A DNA stretch of 20,691 bases from positions 1 to 20,691 of the forward strand of contig JBIIOU010000019.1 in NCBI GenBank assembly GCA_044336815.1. Reading direction: 5' to 3'. The number at the start of each line of letters is the position of its first letter. Positions within the stretch are counted from its first letter, which is position 1. The DNA comes from GCA-2737125 sp044336815. Lineage in GTDB: Bacteria; Actinomycetota; Actinomycetes; S36-B12. The translations under genes were made by a program, and so were the position numbers. Below, piece by piece: positions 1 through 7,146 of this stretch. The notes beneath the pieces were generated by a model. The model was not told the origin of the DNA. It searched no databases and saw nothing but the letters and a program-made list of their open reading frames with translations.

Positions 1-687
1 AGCCGGATCTTGTAGTCGTCGCACTAACCCGGATAAAAGCTCGCCGGATTCACTTCCTTGAATAATGCGGTGGTCATAGGTTGACGTCATCATCAGAACG
101 GGCTGAATTGGCATTGACTCTGCGAGTGCTTCTAAGCCTGGTGGGATGCCTATTGAGCCGGCTGCGATTATGCAGCCGGGGCCGATCGGCAGGCGCGGAA
201 CTCCCCCGGTTGCACCGAAGCGTCCGGTACTTGTCAGCATCACGTTTGCGCCCTTAAGGTCGCTAACGTTGATGGTTCCGGATCTACAAGCTTCAGCTAG
301 CTGACTAATTCGAGTATTCAATTCGGCAAAGCTCAATTGATCCGCCCCGTGCACAACGGGCACCATCACCGATCGGTTGTCGCCAGATGACACATCAACG
401 GCTATCCCGAGGTTGATTTGGCCGTCATCTACTTTCCAGAAGGCGTCACCGCGCAGTTCGAGTCGGCACCGCATGGCTGGAACGTCTTGTTTTATCGCAC
501 TCACGAGCGCATATGCGAGGCAAGAAATCACCGGCACCGGTGAGCCCTGGGCCTTCAGCGCCAATCGCCACTCGGCAAAGGGACCAACGCTGAACTCACG
601 GATTGTCGTGGCGGTAGGGACGGAGAGGCTCCGCGACATATTTTCAGCTAAGGCTGCAGCCCGCCCTCGAAGGCGCTCTTCACTCAT
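1..687 (-). CDS. 2-oxoacid dehydrogenase E2 (acyltransferase) domain protein, Kgd-like, partial
   Basis: The reverse-strand frame is open from an ATG at 687 to the window edge (229 codons), so the C-terminus is missing. Early residues include LRGRAA and SLSVPTATTIREF. Later come INLGIAVDV, MVPVVHGADQLSFAELN, an ANVMLTSTGRFGATGGVPRL stretch and TSTYDHRIIQGSESGELL. These are landmarks of the chloramphenicol-acetyltransferase-like E2 fold. The DHR within YDHRIIQG holds the catalytic His and is typical of the E2 domain at the N-terminus of actinobacterial 2-oxoglutarate decarboxylase/dehydrogenase (Kgd/OdhA). As in Kgd, no lipoyl domain precedes it. The protein starts almost directly at the E2 domain, without the longer N-terminal region of Kgd. 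Whether an E1 domain follows lies outside the window, so this could be a Kgd paralogue or a free-standing E2. It lies 50 bp after the cupin gene, probably in one transcript. No clear ribosome binding site is visible. Confidence 0.8.
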   Translation of the reverse strand, partial: MSEERLRGRAAALAENMSRSLSVPTATTIREFSVGPFAEWRLALKAQGSPVPVISCLAYALVSAIKQDVPAMRCRLELRGDAFWKVDDGQINLGIAVDVSSGDNRSVMVPVVHGADQLSFAELNTRISQLAEACRSGTINVSDLKGANVMLTSTGRFGATGGVPRLPIGPGCIIAAGSIGIPPGLEALAESMPIQPVLMMTSTYDHRIIQGSESGELLSGLVRRLQDPA

Positions 688-737
688 CTGGCATTGATGA
701 GCACATCGATACCGCGAAGATCTGGCGTCCGCTCAAG

Positions 738-1154
738 TTAAACTGATTCAGGAAGATGTGAGTGTGGCATGGTGTTGTCACCGTCGAGCAATTCGATGGT
801 GATGTATCGAAGTGGCTTGTCGCCTACATTCTCAAGGTCATGCACCAAGATGTCGCCATCGCGGAAAGTGAAAAATTTTACCTGACCCCGTTCGTGGGTG
901 ACACTAGAGATCTCTCCCTCGGAGCCATCCTTAATTATTCGCTGCACTACCTGCCCTGGGTCAGCCGCGACCCAAAAGTAGTCGATGGTGTGGCAGTGGA
1001 ATGGTGCCCGCTGGCCTGGTTCAAGGGCAAGCTCCCAGACGCGTACGCGGTCGTTCTCAAATAAAACCTTTGTTCCTACGGCTAGATTGTCCTGGGCGGT
1101 CGGTAGTTCGCTAGCGAACTCTTGGATATCGAATGGCTCTGATGTCTTTAACAC
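738..1154 (-). CDS. small cupin-domain protein
   Basis: A 138-residue protein with a single cupin beta-barrel. Residues around 30-60 (VRVWELALEPGQ, then PFHCHTIDYFWV) form cupin motif 1 with HCH as likely metal ligands. The GDILVHDLENVGDKPLRYITIEL stretch, cut here into its parts GDILVHDLENVG and DKPLRYITIEL, corresponds to motif 2. The start is GTG, chosen because AGGGAG lies 5 bases upstream (1160-1165). Members of this family bind a metal and act as dioxygenases, isomerases or sensors; the substrate cannot be told. It sits between an SDR gene (74-bp gap) and the E2 gene in the same orientation. The reading frame stays open for 17 codons past its TAA and then ends in a TGA overlapping the next ATG (see findings). 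Confidence 0.85.
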   Translation of the reverse strand: MLKTSEPFDIQEFASELPTAQDNLAVGTKVLFENDRVRVWELALEPGQRAPFHCHTIDYFWVAADPGQVVQRIIKDGSEGEISSVTHERGQVKFFTFRDGDILVHDLENVGDKPLRYITIELLDGDNTMPHSHLPESV

Positions 1155-1228
1155 TTGCGCTCCCTAAAAATTGAAGTTTCTTAGCCGTATGAGTCAGCCG
1201 AGTCACGACTGCCGGAGGGGTTTACTGA

Positions 1229-2023
1229 TCAGATACTGAGCATTGTGCCGCCATTGACCCAGTAATCTGACCCGGTGACCTGGCGAGAAACATCGCTGGC
1301 AAGGAACAAAACCACCTGGGCGACGTCATCTGGCATACCAATTCGCTCGATTGGCATTCGGCGAATCTCCTTGACAAAGCGCATGATGGCGTCTTCGCGA
1401 TCGGTGGCACCAAGGTAGTCAACTAAATAATCGGCGAAGCCTCCTGGGCGATCCCAGATCGCTGTCCGGGTTGGGCCTGGTGAAACAGTGTTCACGCGGA
1501 TACCACTTGGGCCAAATTCGATTGACAAGGTCTTGGCCAAATTCAGTACGGCGGCTTTCGAGACGCTGTAATCGACAAAGTACACGTCAGGCTGCCGGCC
1601 TTCATCCGAAGCCACGGTAACAATCGAGCCGTGCCCTTGAGCTTTCATATGGGGTATTACCGCCCGGCAGGCACGCACCATGCTCATGAAGTTGATGTCC
1701 ATGACCTGGGTCCATTCGGCGTCGCTAACGTCTAGGAAGCTGTCGCGATTTGGGGCGATAGCAGCATTGTTCACGAGAATATCGACCTGGCCGAAGGCGT
1801 CTAGTGCCGCCGATACCGCATCGCCGGGTCCATTTGGCGTGGATAGGTCCACTTCGTAACCAATTACCTGGTCAGGGGTTCCGAGCCCATCAACGGCTGC
1901 GGGATTGAGGTCGGCACCAAGTACTCGGCATCCCTCCGCGATGAACTGGCGAGCTATTGCATTGCCGATACCGCCCCCGGCACCGGTAACGATGGCCACT
2001 TTTCCTGTCAGTCCGTAATCCAT
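1229..2023 (-). CDS. short-chain dehydrogenase/reductase (SDR)
   Basis: A 264-residue classical SDR. The cofactor motif TGAGGGIG is at residues 13-20 and the NNAA motif at 85-88. The catalytic set is Ser139, Tyr152 and Lys156 (YSVSK). The C-terminus QVTGSDYWVNGG is typical of FabG-like SDRs. An acidic residue in GADLN (about 38) suggests NAD rather than NADP. The ATG at 2023 is supported by GGGAGA about 5 bases upstream. It is the first gene of a leftward group with the cupin and E2 genes, and diverges from the PucR-type regulator, which may control it. Likely role: oxidation of an alcohol or reduction of a carbonyl on a catabolic intermediate. The substrate is unknown. Confidence 0.93.
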   Translation of the reverse strand: MDYGLTGKVAIVTGAGGGIGNAIARQFIAEGCRVLGADLNPAAVDGLGTPDQVIGYEVDLSTPNGPGDAVSAALDAFGQVDILVNNAAIAPNRDSFLDVSDAEWTQVMDINFMSMVRACRAVIPHMKAQGHGSIVTVASDEGRQPDVYFVDYSVSKAAVLNLAKTLSIEFGPSGIRVNTVSPGPTRTAIWDRPGGFADYLVDYLGATDREDAIMRFVKEIRRMPIERIGMPDDVAQVVLFLASDVSRQVTGSDYWVNGGTMLSI

Positions 2024-2061
2024 TGAGTTCTCCCATCGCGATCTCCGAGTCGGTGCCCAGA

Positions 2062-2090
2062 ATTTTCGTGGATTCTATGGCAAATTTCAA
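2062..2090 (-). promoter_or_regulatory. candidate promoter for the leftward SDR-cupin-E2 group
   Basis: Read on the minus strand, TTGAAA (2090-2085) and GAAAAT (2067-2062) are separated by 17 bases and lie 39 bases before the SDR start. The -35 is a good match and the -10 only partial. This is a pattern match only. Confidence 0.3.
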
Positions 2091-2204
2091 TCCCAGCTGA
2101 CACCGAGGCCTATCTAGAAAGATGGTAGGCACCCACGGGGCAGGCCGCATGGTGATCAGTCACAGGACTCAGCCGTGTTTCCTGAGCTAATTCACTAAAC
2201 CGAT

Positions 2205-2280
2205 CCGCCGGCGGCACCGTTTATTTGCGTAAATCTGAAATTATTCTTACCATTTTGGTAAATTTCTACCGGCGGCATCG
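2205..2280. promoter_or_regulatory. repeat-rich control region upstream of the PucR-type regulator
   Basis: Three elements are visible. A 10-bp palindrome CCGCCGGCGG is at 2205-2214. A direct repeat CCGGCGGCAyCG occurs at 2208-2219 and 2269-2280. Between them, in an AT-rich stretch, lies the inverted repeat TTACCA-TTT-TGGTAA (2247-2261). Placement between divergent genes, just upstream of the regulator's probable start, fits regulator binding sites. No binding protein can be assigned. Confidence 0.35.
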
Positions 2281-2290
2281 GCAAATCCAG

Positions 2291-2305
2291 CATTATGACT
2301 GGGTG
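2291..2305 (+). promoter_or_regulatory. candidate leaderless promoter and start of the PucR-type regulator
   Basis: CATTAT (2291-2296) has the key A2 and T6 of a -10 box and sits exactly 6 bases before the GTG at 2303. This is the spacing seen in actinobacterial leaderless transcripts. No Shine-Dalgarno is present for either this GTG or the in-frame TTG at 2225. Confidence 0.4.
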
Positions 2306-4201
2306 CGTATTCTTCCCGTCCGTGACCGAGAGCTTGCGCTACCACGGTTGCCTGAAGGTCTGGTTGATCCTGCTGTTACTTGGATTGAGGCGTTATCTCG
2401 GCTGACCAAAGCCGTGAATGAAGAAATGCCGATCGTTCGTTTCTTTGAAATTGTCGCGGCAACAGCGGCTGAAATCCCAGGCGTCAACGCCTGCGCGGTG
2501 CAAATGGCCAATAGCGCAGGAACCCATCTGCTGATAAAGGGACATCACGGCCTGACACCAGATTACGTCCAGGAAGCGAATTCTGGGCAGATGTCGTTGG
2601 ATCCATCAAGTAGTTTCTATGCCAGTCCGTCCAGTCGCGCATTTCGCAACGGCGAGGTAATTTGCATTGACGAAGCGCTAGCCGATGACGGATACATGCC
2701 GTGGAGGGAGCTCGCAAAACGCGAGGGCTACCGAAGTATGGCCGCCGTGCCACTCATGGGCGACGACAAACCGGTGGGGGTACTCGCCGTTTATTCCCCA
2801 GACGTCACCATCGCTACTCCTGCGAATCTCGAATTGCTACACGTACTTTCGAACAGTATTGCCTGGGCACTTCGAGTAGCCGCACTTCTTAGACGTGAGC
2901 GTCAAATGGTCCGCCGGTTGATCGCCGCAAATGAAGAACTTGAAAAAAATCAGTTGGCACTCGACCAAGTTGACTACCAGCACCATGGCTTGATGCAGTT
3001 GGTTTTTGACGGAGGTAGCCTCAGCTCTCTTGCAAGATGGACGGAGGAGACGCTCGGTGGATCCGTGGTCATTGAAGACCATGAGGGCGGCATTCTCGCT
3101 GTATCCGAAGCCATTGGAGGGGGTCCCCTTGTTGGCGTTGGCCGTACGCCCGCCCAGCTAAGTCAAGTTTCAAGAGAGAACATAATTCGCGATACTTCCG
3201 GAGTGCAATTCGTGCACGGGAAAATTGATGAATCTGGAGCCTGGTTTGCTCCGATTTTCTTGGATGGTAAGTCGGTGGGCGGTATCTGGCTCCTCGGAAA
3301 ACAAGCTCCGCCCGATGGATTACAGCGGCGATTACTAGAGCGTGTCACTCTGGTAGCGACGGTGGAGCTTTGGCGTGCTCGTTTCGAGCGCGAAATGGAC
3401 TGGCGCATCTTGGGTGATCTCATGAGCGAAATCCTTAAAGGTGATGCGGCTAGCCACGAAGAGGTGAAACGTCGAGCGCACCAGGTCGGGGTTGATCTTT
3501 CTGAACCGCAATGCATAGCAATTTTTGCCTTGGAAAGCCTGGATGCGCCAACGGGATTTGGACTAATCGCCGAACCCAGCCAAGTGATTCAGCAGAGCGC
3601 TGAAGGCAATATTCTCAAGTGGGGATATAACGCTTTGCTGTCTTGGCGTGAAGAGTACTTAGAAGTCTTGATTCAAACGTCAAATGGTGGAGACCGAAAG
3701 AAACTACTTGCGGACTTGGCATTAGTAGGTGATGAGTTATCACGTGTCTTAGGCGGAAAAACAGTGATCGCAGCCGTGTCAGGGCCATGTCTTAACCCTG
3801 AAGATTTTCCGCTTGCCCACCGGTCGTCTTTGGCTGCGTTAACACTCGCGCGAAAATCCACATCACCCAAGAATCGGGTAGTTGATATAGCCGCCATGGG
3901 GGTTCTCTCGCTACTGTTGGGCTCCTCTCGAGATGCCGACTTGATTAAGTTTCGCGACGACAACTTGGGGGTTTTAATTGAGCATGACCAGCGACGTGAC
4001 AGCCAACTCCTGCACACGCTTCGAATTCATCTGCAGACCGGTGGATCCAATCAATTAACGGCCCAGGCGCTTTTCCTGCATGCGAATTCGGTGCTCTATC
4101 GACTCCGTAACATTGAGAAACTCTGCCGGGTGGACCTCCATGACACCGAGGTACTACTGCGTCTGCAACTGGCGCTGCTCATTGAAGACCTAACAAGATA
4201 G
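2303..4201 (+). CDS. GAF-domain transcriptional regulator of the PucR/CdaR type
   Basis: About 632 residues from the GTG at 2303; an in-frame TTG at 2225 would add 26 residues but spans AT-rich, repeat-bearing, promoter-like DNA. The order is a GAF sensor domain at about residues 30-195, with GYRSMAAVPLMGDDKPVGVL as a typical GAF core. A short charged coiled-coil-like helix follows (about 195-225). Then comes a long middle region with CdaR/GGDEF-like character, and a PucR-type helix-turn-helix in the last 60 residues (LTAQALFLHANSVLYRLRNI). In known PucR and CdaR proteins this C-terminus binds DNA and the N-terminal domains sense a metabolite, usually activating catabolic genes. It is placed between the leftward SDR group and the rightward enzyme series, so control of either or both is likely. 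The ligand is unknown. Confidence 0.88.
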   Translation: MRILPVRDRELALPRLPEGLVDPAVTWIEALSRLTKAVNEEMPIVRFFEIVAATAAEIPGVNACAVQMANSAGTHLLIKGHHGLTPDYVQEANSGQMSLDPSSSFYASPSSRAFRNGEVICIDEALADDGYMPWRELAKREGYRSMAAVPLMGDDKPVGVLAVYSPDVTIATPANLELLHVLSNSIAWALRVAALLRRERQMVRRLIAANEELEKNQLALDQVDYQHHGLMQLVFDGGSLSSLARWTEETLGGSVVIEDHEGGILAVSEAIGGGPLVGVGRTPAQLSQVSRENIIRDTSGVQFVHGKIDESGAWFAPIFLDGKSVGGIWLLGKQAPPDGLQRRLLERVTLVATVELWRARFEREMDWRILGDLMSEILKGDAASHEEVKRRAHQVGVDLSEPQCIAIFALESLDAPTGFGLIAEPSQVIQQSAEGNILKWGYNALLSWREEYLEVLIQTSNGGDRKKLLADLALVGDELSRVLGGKTVIAAVSGPCLNPEDFPLAHRSSLAALTLARKSTSPKNRVVDIAAMGVLSLLLGSSRDADLIKFRDDNLGVLIEHDQRRDSQLLHTLRIHLQTGGSNQLTAQALFLHANSVLYRLRNIEKLCRVDLHDTEVLLRLQLALLIEDLTR

Positions 4202-4247
4202 AACAATTGGTACTTCGATCCTGATCCCTTCCAATTACGGGCTTAGA

Positions 4248-5087
4248 ATGGCAAAATCTTGGCGTGATAACCTGATTTTCAGGCGAGGTGCGCCGACAAA
4301 GCAGGCGGAGTACAAGGGTGTCGAATTGAATCTTGAGCATGCTCCGATAGGCCGCCTAGATGGGCTGCGCGCTCTCGTTACCGGAGCTTCTGGGGGCCTG
4401 GGCAGGGCGATCGGTGATTGCCTAGCCCAGCAAGGTGCAGAAGTATTCGGTACCTCCCGCACTGCCGAGTCAGCCGCTGAAATTGCGGCTCACTACGGAA
4501 CATTGCCCGTCGTACTTGATGCGACCAAGAGGGATGATGCAATTCGTGTGGTGACCGAGCTCTACGACCGGGTTGGTGGGATCCAGCTGCTGGTCAATAA
4601 CGCCGGGATCAATATTCCGCAGAAATCCGCCGAGGTGGACTCAGCGTCTTGGGATTCCGTGATTGAGACCAATCTCTCCGGAGTGTTCTTTGTAACTCAA
4701 GCAATTGCCCGGCGTTGGATCGAAGACGAAACCAAAGGGCGAATAGTAAATGTTGGCTCACAAGCCGGTACGGTCGCAATCGAAGAGCGGGCGGCCTATG
4801 GCTCGAGTAAAGCGGCCCTAGCGCACCTCACTCGAATCCTGGCGCTGGAATGGGCCCCTTACGGGATACGCGTGAACGCGGTCGCCCCAACCTTTGTGCG
4901 CACGGCACTTACGGAGTCAACATTTAGCCGGCCAGGCTTGGAAGAAAAATTGACCGCTCGGATCCCACTTGGCAGGCTCGGGGTAACCAACGATGTGGCA
5001 CCGGCAGTAGCCTTCTTGCTTAGTGAGGATGCAGGTTTGATCACCGGCCACGTTCTGGCTATTGACGGTGGCTACACAATTCATTAA
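4248..5087 (+). CDS. short-chain dehydrogenase/reductase with N-terminal extension
   Basis: A 279-residue SDR. The cofactor motif TGASGGLG is at residues 45-52, NNAG at 117-120, catalytic Ser171, Tyr184 and Lys188 (YGSSK), and the C-terminus LITGHVLAIDGGYTIH. Classical SDRs begin about 10 residues before the glycine motif, so about 30 extra residues precede the usual start (RLDGLRALVTG). ATG 4248 has no visible ribosome site. A TTG at 4326 would give a normal-length enzyme and has AAGGGTG 5 bases upstream, so the start is uncertain. It lies 46 bp after the regulator gene and 65 bp before the 3-hydroxyacyl-CoA-dehydrogenase-like gene. The substrate is unknown; related enzymes include gluconate 5-dehydrogenase and other polyol or ketone reductases. 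Confidence 0.9.
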   Translation: MAKSWRDNLIFRRGAPTKQAEYKGVELNLEHAPIGRLDGLRALVTGASGGLGRAIGDCLAQQGAEVFGTSRTAESAAEIAAHYGTLPVVLDATKRDDAIRVVTELYDRVGGIQLLVNNAGINIPQKSAEVDSASWDSVIETNLSGVFFVTQAIARRWIEDETKGRIVNVGSQAGTVAIEERAAYGSSKAALAHLTRILALEWAPYGIRVNAVAPTFVRTALTESTFSRPGLEEKLTARIPLGRLGVTNDVAPAVAFLLSEDAGLITGHVLAIDGGYTIH

Positions 5088-5152
5088 TACCGCTATCGGG
5101 CGAAGTTACAAAGTGACCTAGCTTTGATCTACGAAATGAGAGCGAGAGTCGA

Positions 5153-6115
5153 ATGACCGGGAGCCATAAAATCTCAGAAATTGCGGTCGTTGGTAGCGGA
5201 TACATGGGCGGTGGCATGGCCCAGGTTTTTACGATGGCCGGCTACAACTGTGTGGTGGCAGATGCAACCGCCGAGTTGGCGCACGCCTCAGTTGAACGCC
5301 TGCTATCGGAGGCAAGCAGTTTTGAGAAGCAGGGGCTATTTCCGGCGGGAAGCAGGGATCAAATCGCGGCTCGCCTCAGCGCGGCCGAGAGCATTGAAGA
5401 TGCTGTAGCCAAAGCTGATTACATCGCCGAAGTCGTAAGTGAGCGAATGGATGTCAAGGATTCAGTTCTCGCCAGGATAAGTGGGGCGGCACCTAGCAGT
5501 GCGATTATCGCCTCAAATACTTCTGCCATCCCGATAGAGATATTGGCGGCATCAGTTGAGCTACCAGATCGATTCGTGGGAGTGCATTGGATGAATCCGG
5601 CACCGTTTGTCCCGACCGTTGAGATTATCCCTTCGTCCCACACCAGCCCAGAAGTCATGGACAAGACTGAAGAATTAATCAAGGGACTCGGAAAAGTAAC
5701 CTCGCGGGTTTCCGATGTCGCCGGGTTCGTTGCCAACAGGTTGCAATTCGCGCTCTTCCAAGAAGCGGTGCGCATGGTCGAAGAAGGTGCTTCAACCCCA
5801 GAACTCATTGATGAAGTTGTTAGTAATTCCTTTGGTTTTCGGCTTCCGTTCTTTGGCCCGTTCGCCGGGGCAGATATGGCCGGGCTCGACGTTTACGTGG
5901 GCGCCTACGAAAGTTTGTCAAAAGCGTATGGGGAACGTTATGCAGCACCTAAGTTACTATCCGACCGCGTAGCGCAAGGCGATCTCGGGATCAAGACCGG
6001 TGGTGGGTTCCGCGGGATGGATCCAAGCCGCATAAATGAAATCGTGAGTTACCGAAACCGTGCCTACACGGCACTCGCAAAACTCAAAGAGGAGCTCGGG
6101 CCGTTCCCCGGCTGA
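5153..6115 (+). CDS. 3-hydroxyacyl-CoA dehydrogenase-like NAD-dependent dehydrogenase (HW-type)
   Basis: 320 residues with the two-domain fold of 3-hydroxyacyl-CoA dehydrogenases. The NAD motif GSGYMG is at 14-19. SNTSAIPI at 121-128 carries the conserved Ser. His145 and Glu157 match the catalytic pair, and Asn195 in GFVANRLQ is conserved. The C-terminal domain has FAGADMAGLDVY and GIKTGGGF. Canonical enzymes read HFFNP around the catalytic His; here it is HWMNP. From memory that variant occurs in relatives acting on non-CoA substrates, such as 5-formyl-3-hydroxy-2-methylpyridine-4-carboxylate dehydrogenase of vitamin B6 breakdown and carnitine-dehydrogenase-like enzymes. A hydroxyacyl-CoA substrate is therefore not assured. 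GAGCGAGAG before the ATG is a weak ribosome site. It lies downstream of an SDR and upstream of a rhodanese gene in the same direction. Confidence 0.88.
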   Translation: MTGSHKISEIAVVGSGYMGGGMAQVFTMAGYNCVVADATAELAHASVERLLSEASSFEKQGLFPAGSRDQIAARLSAAESIEDAVAKADYIAEVVSERMDVKDSVLARISGAAPSSAIIASNTSAIPIEILAASVELPDRFVGVHWMNPAPFVPTVEIIPSSHTSPEVMDKTEELIKGLGKVTSRVSDVAGFVANRLQFALFQEAVRMVEEGASTPELIDEVVSNSFGFRLPFFGPFAGADMAGLDVYVGAYESLSKAYGERYAAPKLLSDRVAQGDLGIKTGGGFRGMDPSRINEIVSYRNRAYTALAKLKEELGPFPG

Positions 6116-6205
6116 AGAGCCGAAGTAAAGGCGGGGGCAAGAGTGCTGTGACCGATCTTTCACTGGGGAAATGGCTTCGGTGACACAACAGCTTTTAGGT
6201 TCAGT

Positions 6206-6220
6206 TAACCTAGGCTCATG
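6206..6220 (+). promoter_or_regulatory. candidate leaderless promoter of the rhodanese gene
   Basis: TAACCT (6206-6211) fits the TAnnnT -10 pattern and lies exactly 6 bases before the ATG at 6218, which has no Shine-Dalgarno. A 102-bp gap from the previous gene leaves room for an independent promoter. Confidence 0.4.
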
Positions 6221-7060
6221 CCCTACGAGACAATAATCTCAGCCCAGGATTTAGCCGATAACCTTGATAATCCCAAGTGGGTGATTCTTGACGCCCGGTT
6301 CAATATTGATTCCGAGGACGAAGCCAAACTCTCATTTCCAAACGAGCACATTGTTGGCGCTCAGCAGGCTGACCTTGCTGACCACATGGCCGGTGAAATC
6401 ATCCCGGGTAAGAGTGGCCGGCGGCCCCTTCCGCCTCCAGAGCAATTCGAGCAAACAATCCGCTCCTGGGGCATCGACAATGACTCGCAAGTTGTTATTT
6501 ACGACTCAATGAACGGAATCATGGCGGCGGCTCGCCTTTGGGTGTTGTTTAACTGGGCTGGTCACACGAAAGTTGCTTTACTAGATGGCGGCTACCAGGC
6601 CTGGCTAGCCGCGGGCCTGCCGGTGGATTCTGAGGTTAAGGTGCCCCCGACCGGCACCTTCGCCGCCAACTTCCGGCCAGAGCTGATTGCTGAATTGGCT
6701 GAAGTAGAGGCTGCTACCGAAGACCCTTCGGTGCTGCTTTTCGACTCACGTTCGTTGAGCGACGGAATCCCATCCCATGATGCAATCCGCGGCAGAATCC
6801 CGTCTTCGGGTGCCGCAGATCGGGCCTTGAACAGCACTTCGGATGGTAAATGGCGGACCTCGGAAGAGCTGAAGGCCCATTACGAACAAGTAATTGGTGA
6901 GGCCGCCCCGGAACAGGTCATTTTCTACTGTGGCTCTGGAGTCACGGCCGCTCAAAATCTAGTCGGTATGGCCCACGCGGGGTTCAGGGGCGCGAAAATG
7001 TACCCGGGCTCGTGGAGCCAGTGGATTTTGGATCCAGAGCGGGAAATCCAAGAATATTAG
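6218..7060 (+). CDS. two-domain rhodanese-family sulfurtransferase (SseA-like)
   Basis: 280 residues with tandem rhodanese modules. The N-terminal module has VILDAR near residue 22 and the HIVGAQQADL stretch but no catalytic Cys. The C-terminal module carries Cys238 in the loop CGSGVTA, followed by GSWSQW, typical of the family C-terminus. CGSGVTA is the loop usually linked to 3-mercaptopyruvate sulfurtransferase, while thiosulfate-specific rhodaneses often have charged residues there. The enzyme would take up sulfane sulfur as a cysteine persulfide and pass it to a thiol or cyanide acceptor in the cytoplasm. Its place among dehydrogenases may reflect a sulfur-containing substrate, or simple co-location, since such genes are common housekeeping members of Actinobacteria. 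Confidence 0.92.
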   Translation: MPYETIISAQDLADNLDNPKWVILDARFNIDSEDEAKLSFPNEHIVGAQQADLADHMAGEIIPGKSGRRPLPPPEQFEQTIRSWGIDNDSQVVIYDSMNGIMAAARLWVLFNWAGHTKVALLDGGYQAWLAAGLPVDSEVKVPPTGTFAANFRPELIAELAEVEAATEDPSVLLFDSRSLSDGIPSHDAIRGRIPSSGAADRALNSTSDGKWRTSEELKAHYEQVIGEAAPEQVIFYCGSGVTAAQNLVGMAHAGFRGAKMYPGSWSQWILDPEREIQEY

Positions 7061-7068
7061 GTATAAAC

Positions 7069-7122
7069 ATGACTCGGGTGCGTAATGAAATGCGTGCACC
7101 TATGATTTCGGTACCAGCATAA
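7069..7122 (+). other. 17-codon small open reading frame between rhodanese and lactonase-like genes
   Basis: ATG at 7069 to TAA at 7120-7122 encodes 17 residues starting MTRVRNEMRAP and ending VPA. It has no ribosome binding site. It fills most of the 86-bp gap before the next gene, so it may be chance or a leader peptide. Low support. Confidence 0.12.
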
Positions 7123-7146
7123 AGGCGAATTGAGGGGCGGCGTGAA

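Noticed and set aside
377..697. Plus-strand open frame of about 106 codons
   Set aside because: It lies antisense to the E2 domain, whose family motifs are clear, and its product shows no recognisable features.
1040..1049. Palindrome CGCGTACGCG
   Set aside because: It is inside the cupin coding sequence and is explained by codon content; no supporting context.
762..1167. Plus-strand open frames opposite the cupin gene
   Set aside because: They mirror a well-supported minus-strand gene with a ribosome site and recognisable cupin motifs.
4205..4236. Inverted repeat AATTGG...CCAATT after the PucR-type gene as a terminator
   Set aside because: Only 6 bp with a 20-base loop and no T tract.
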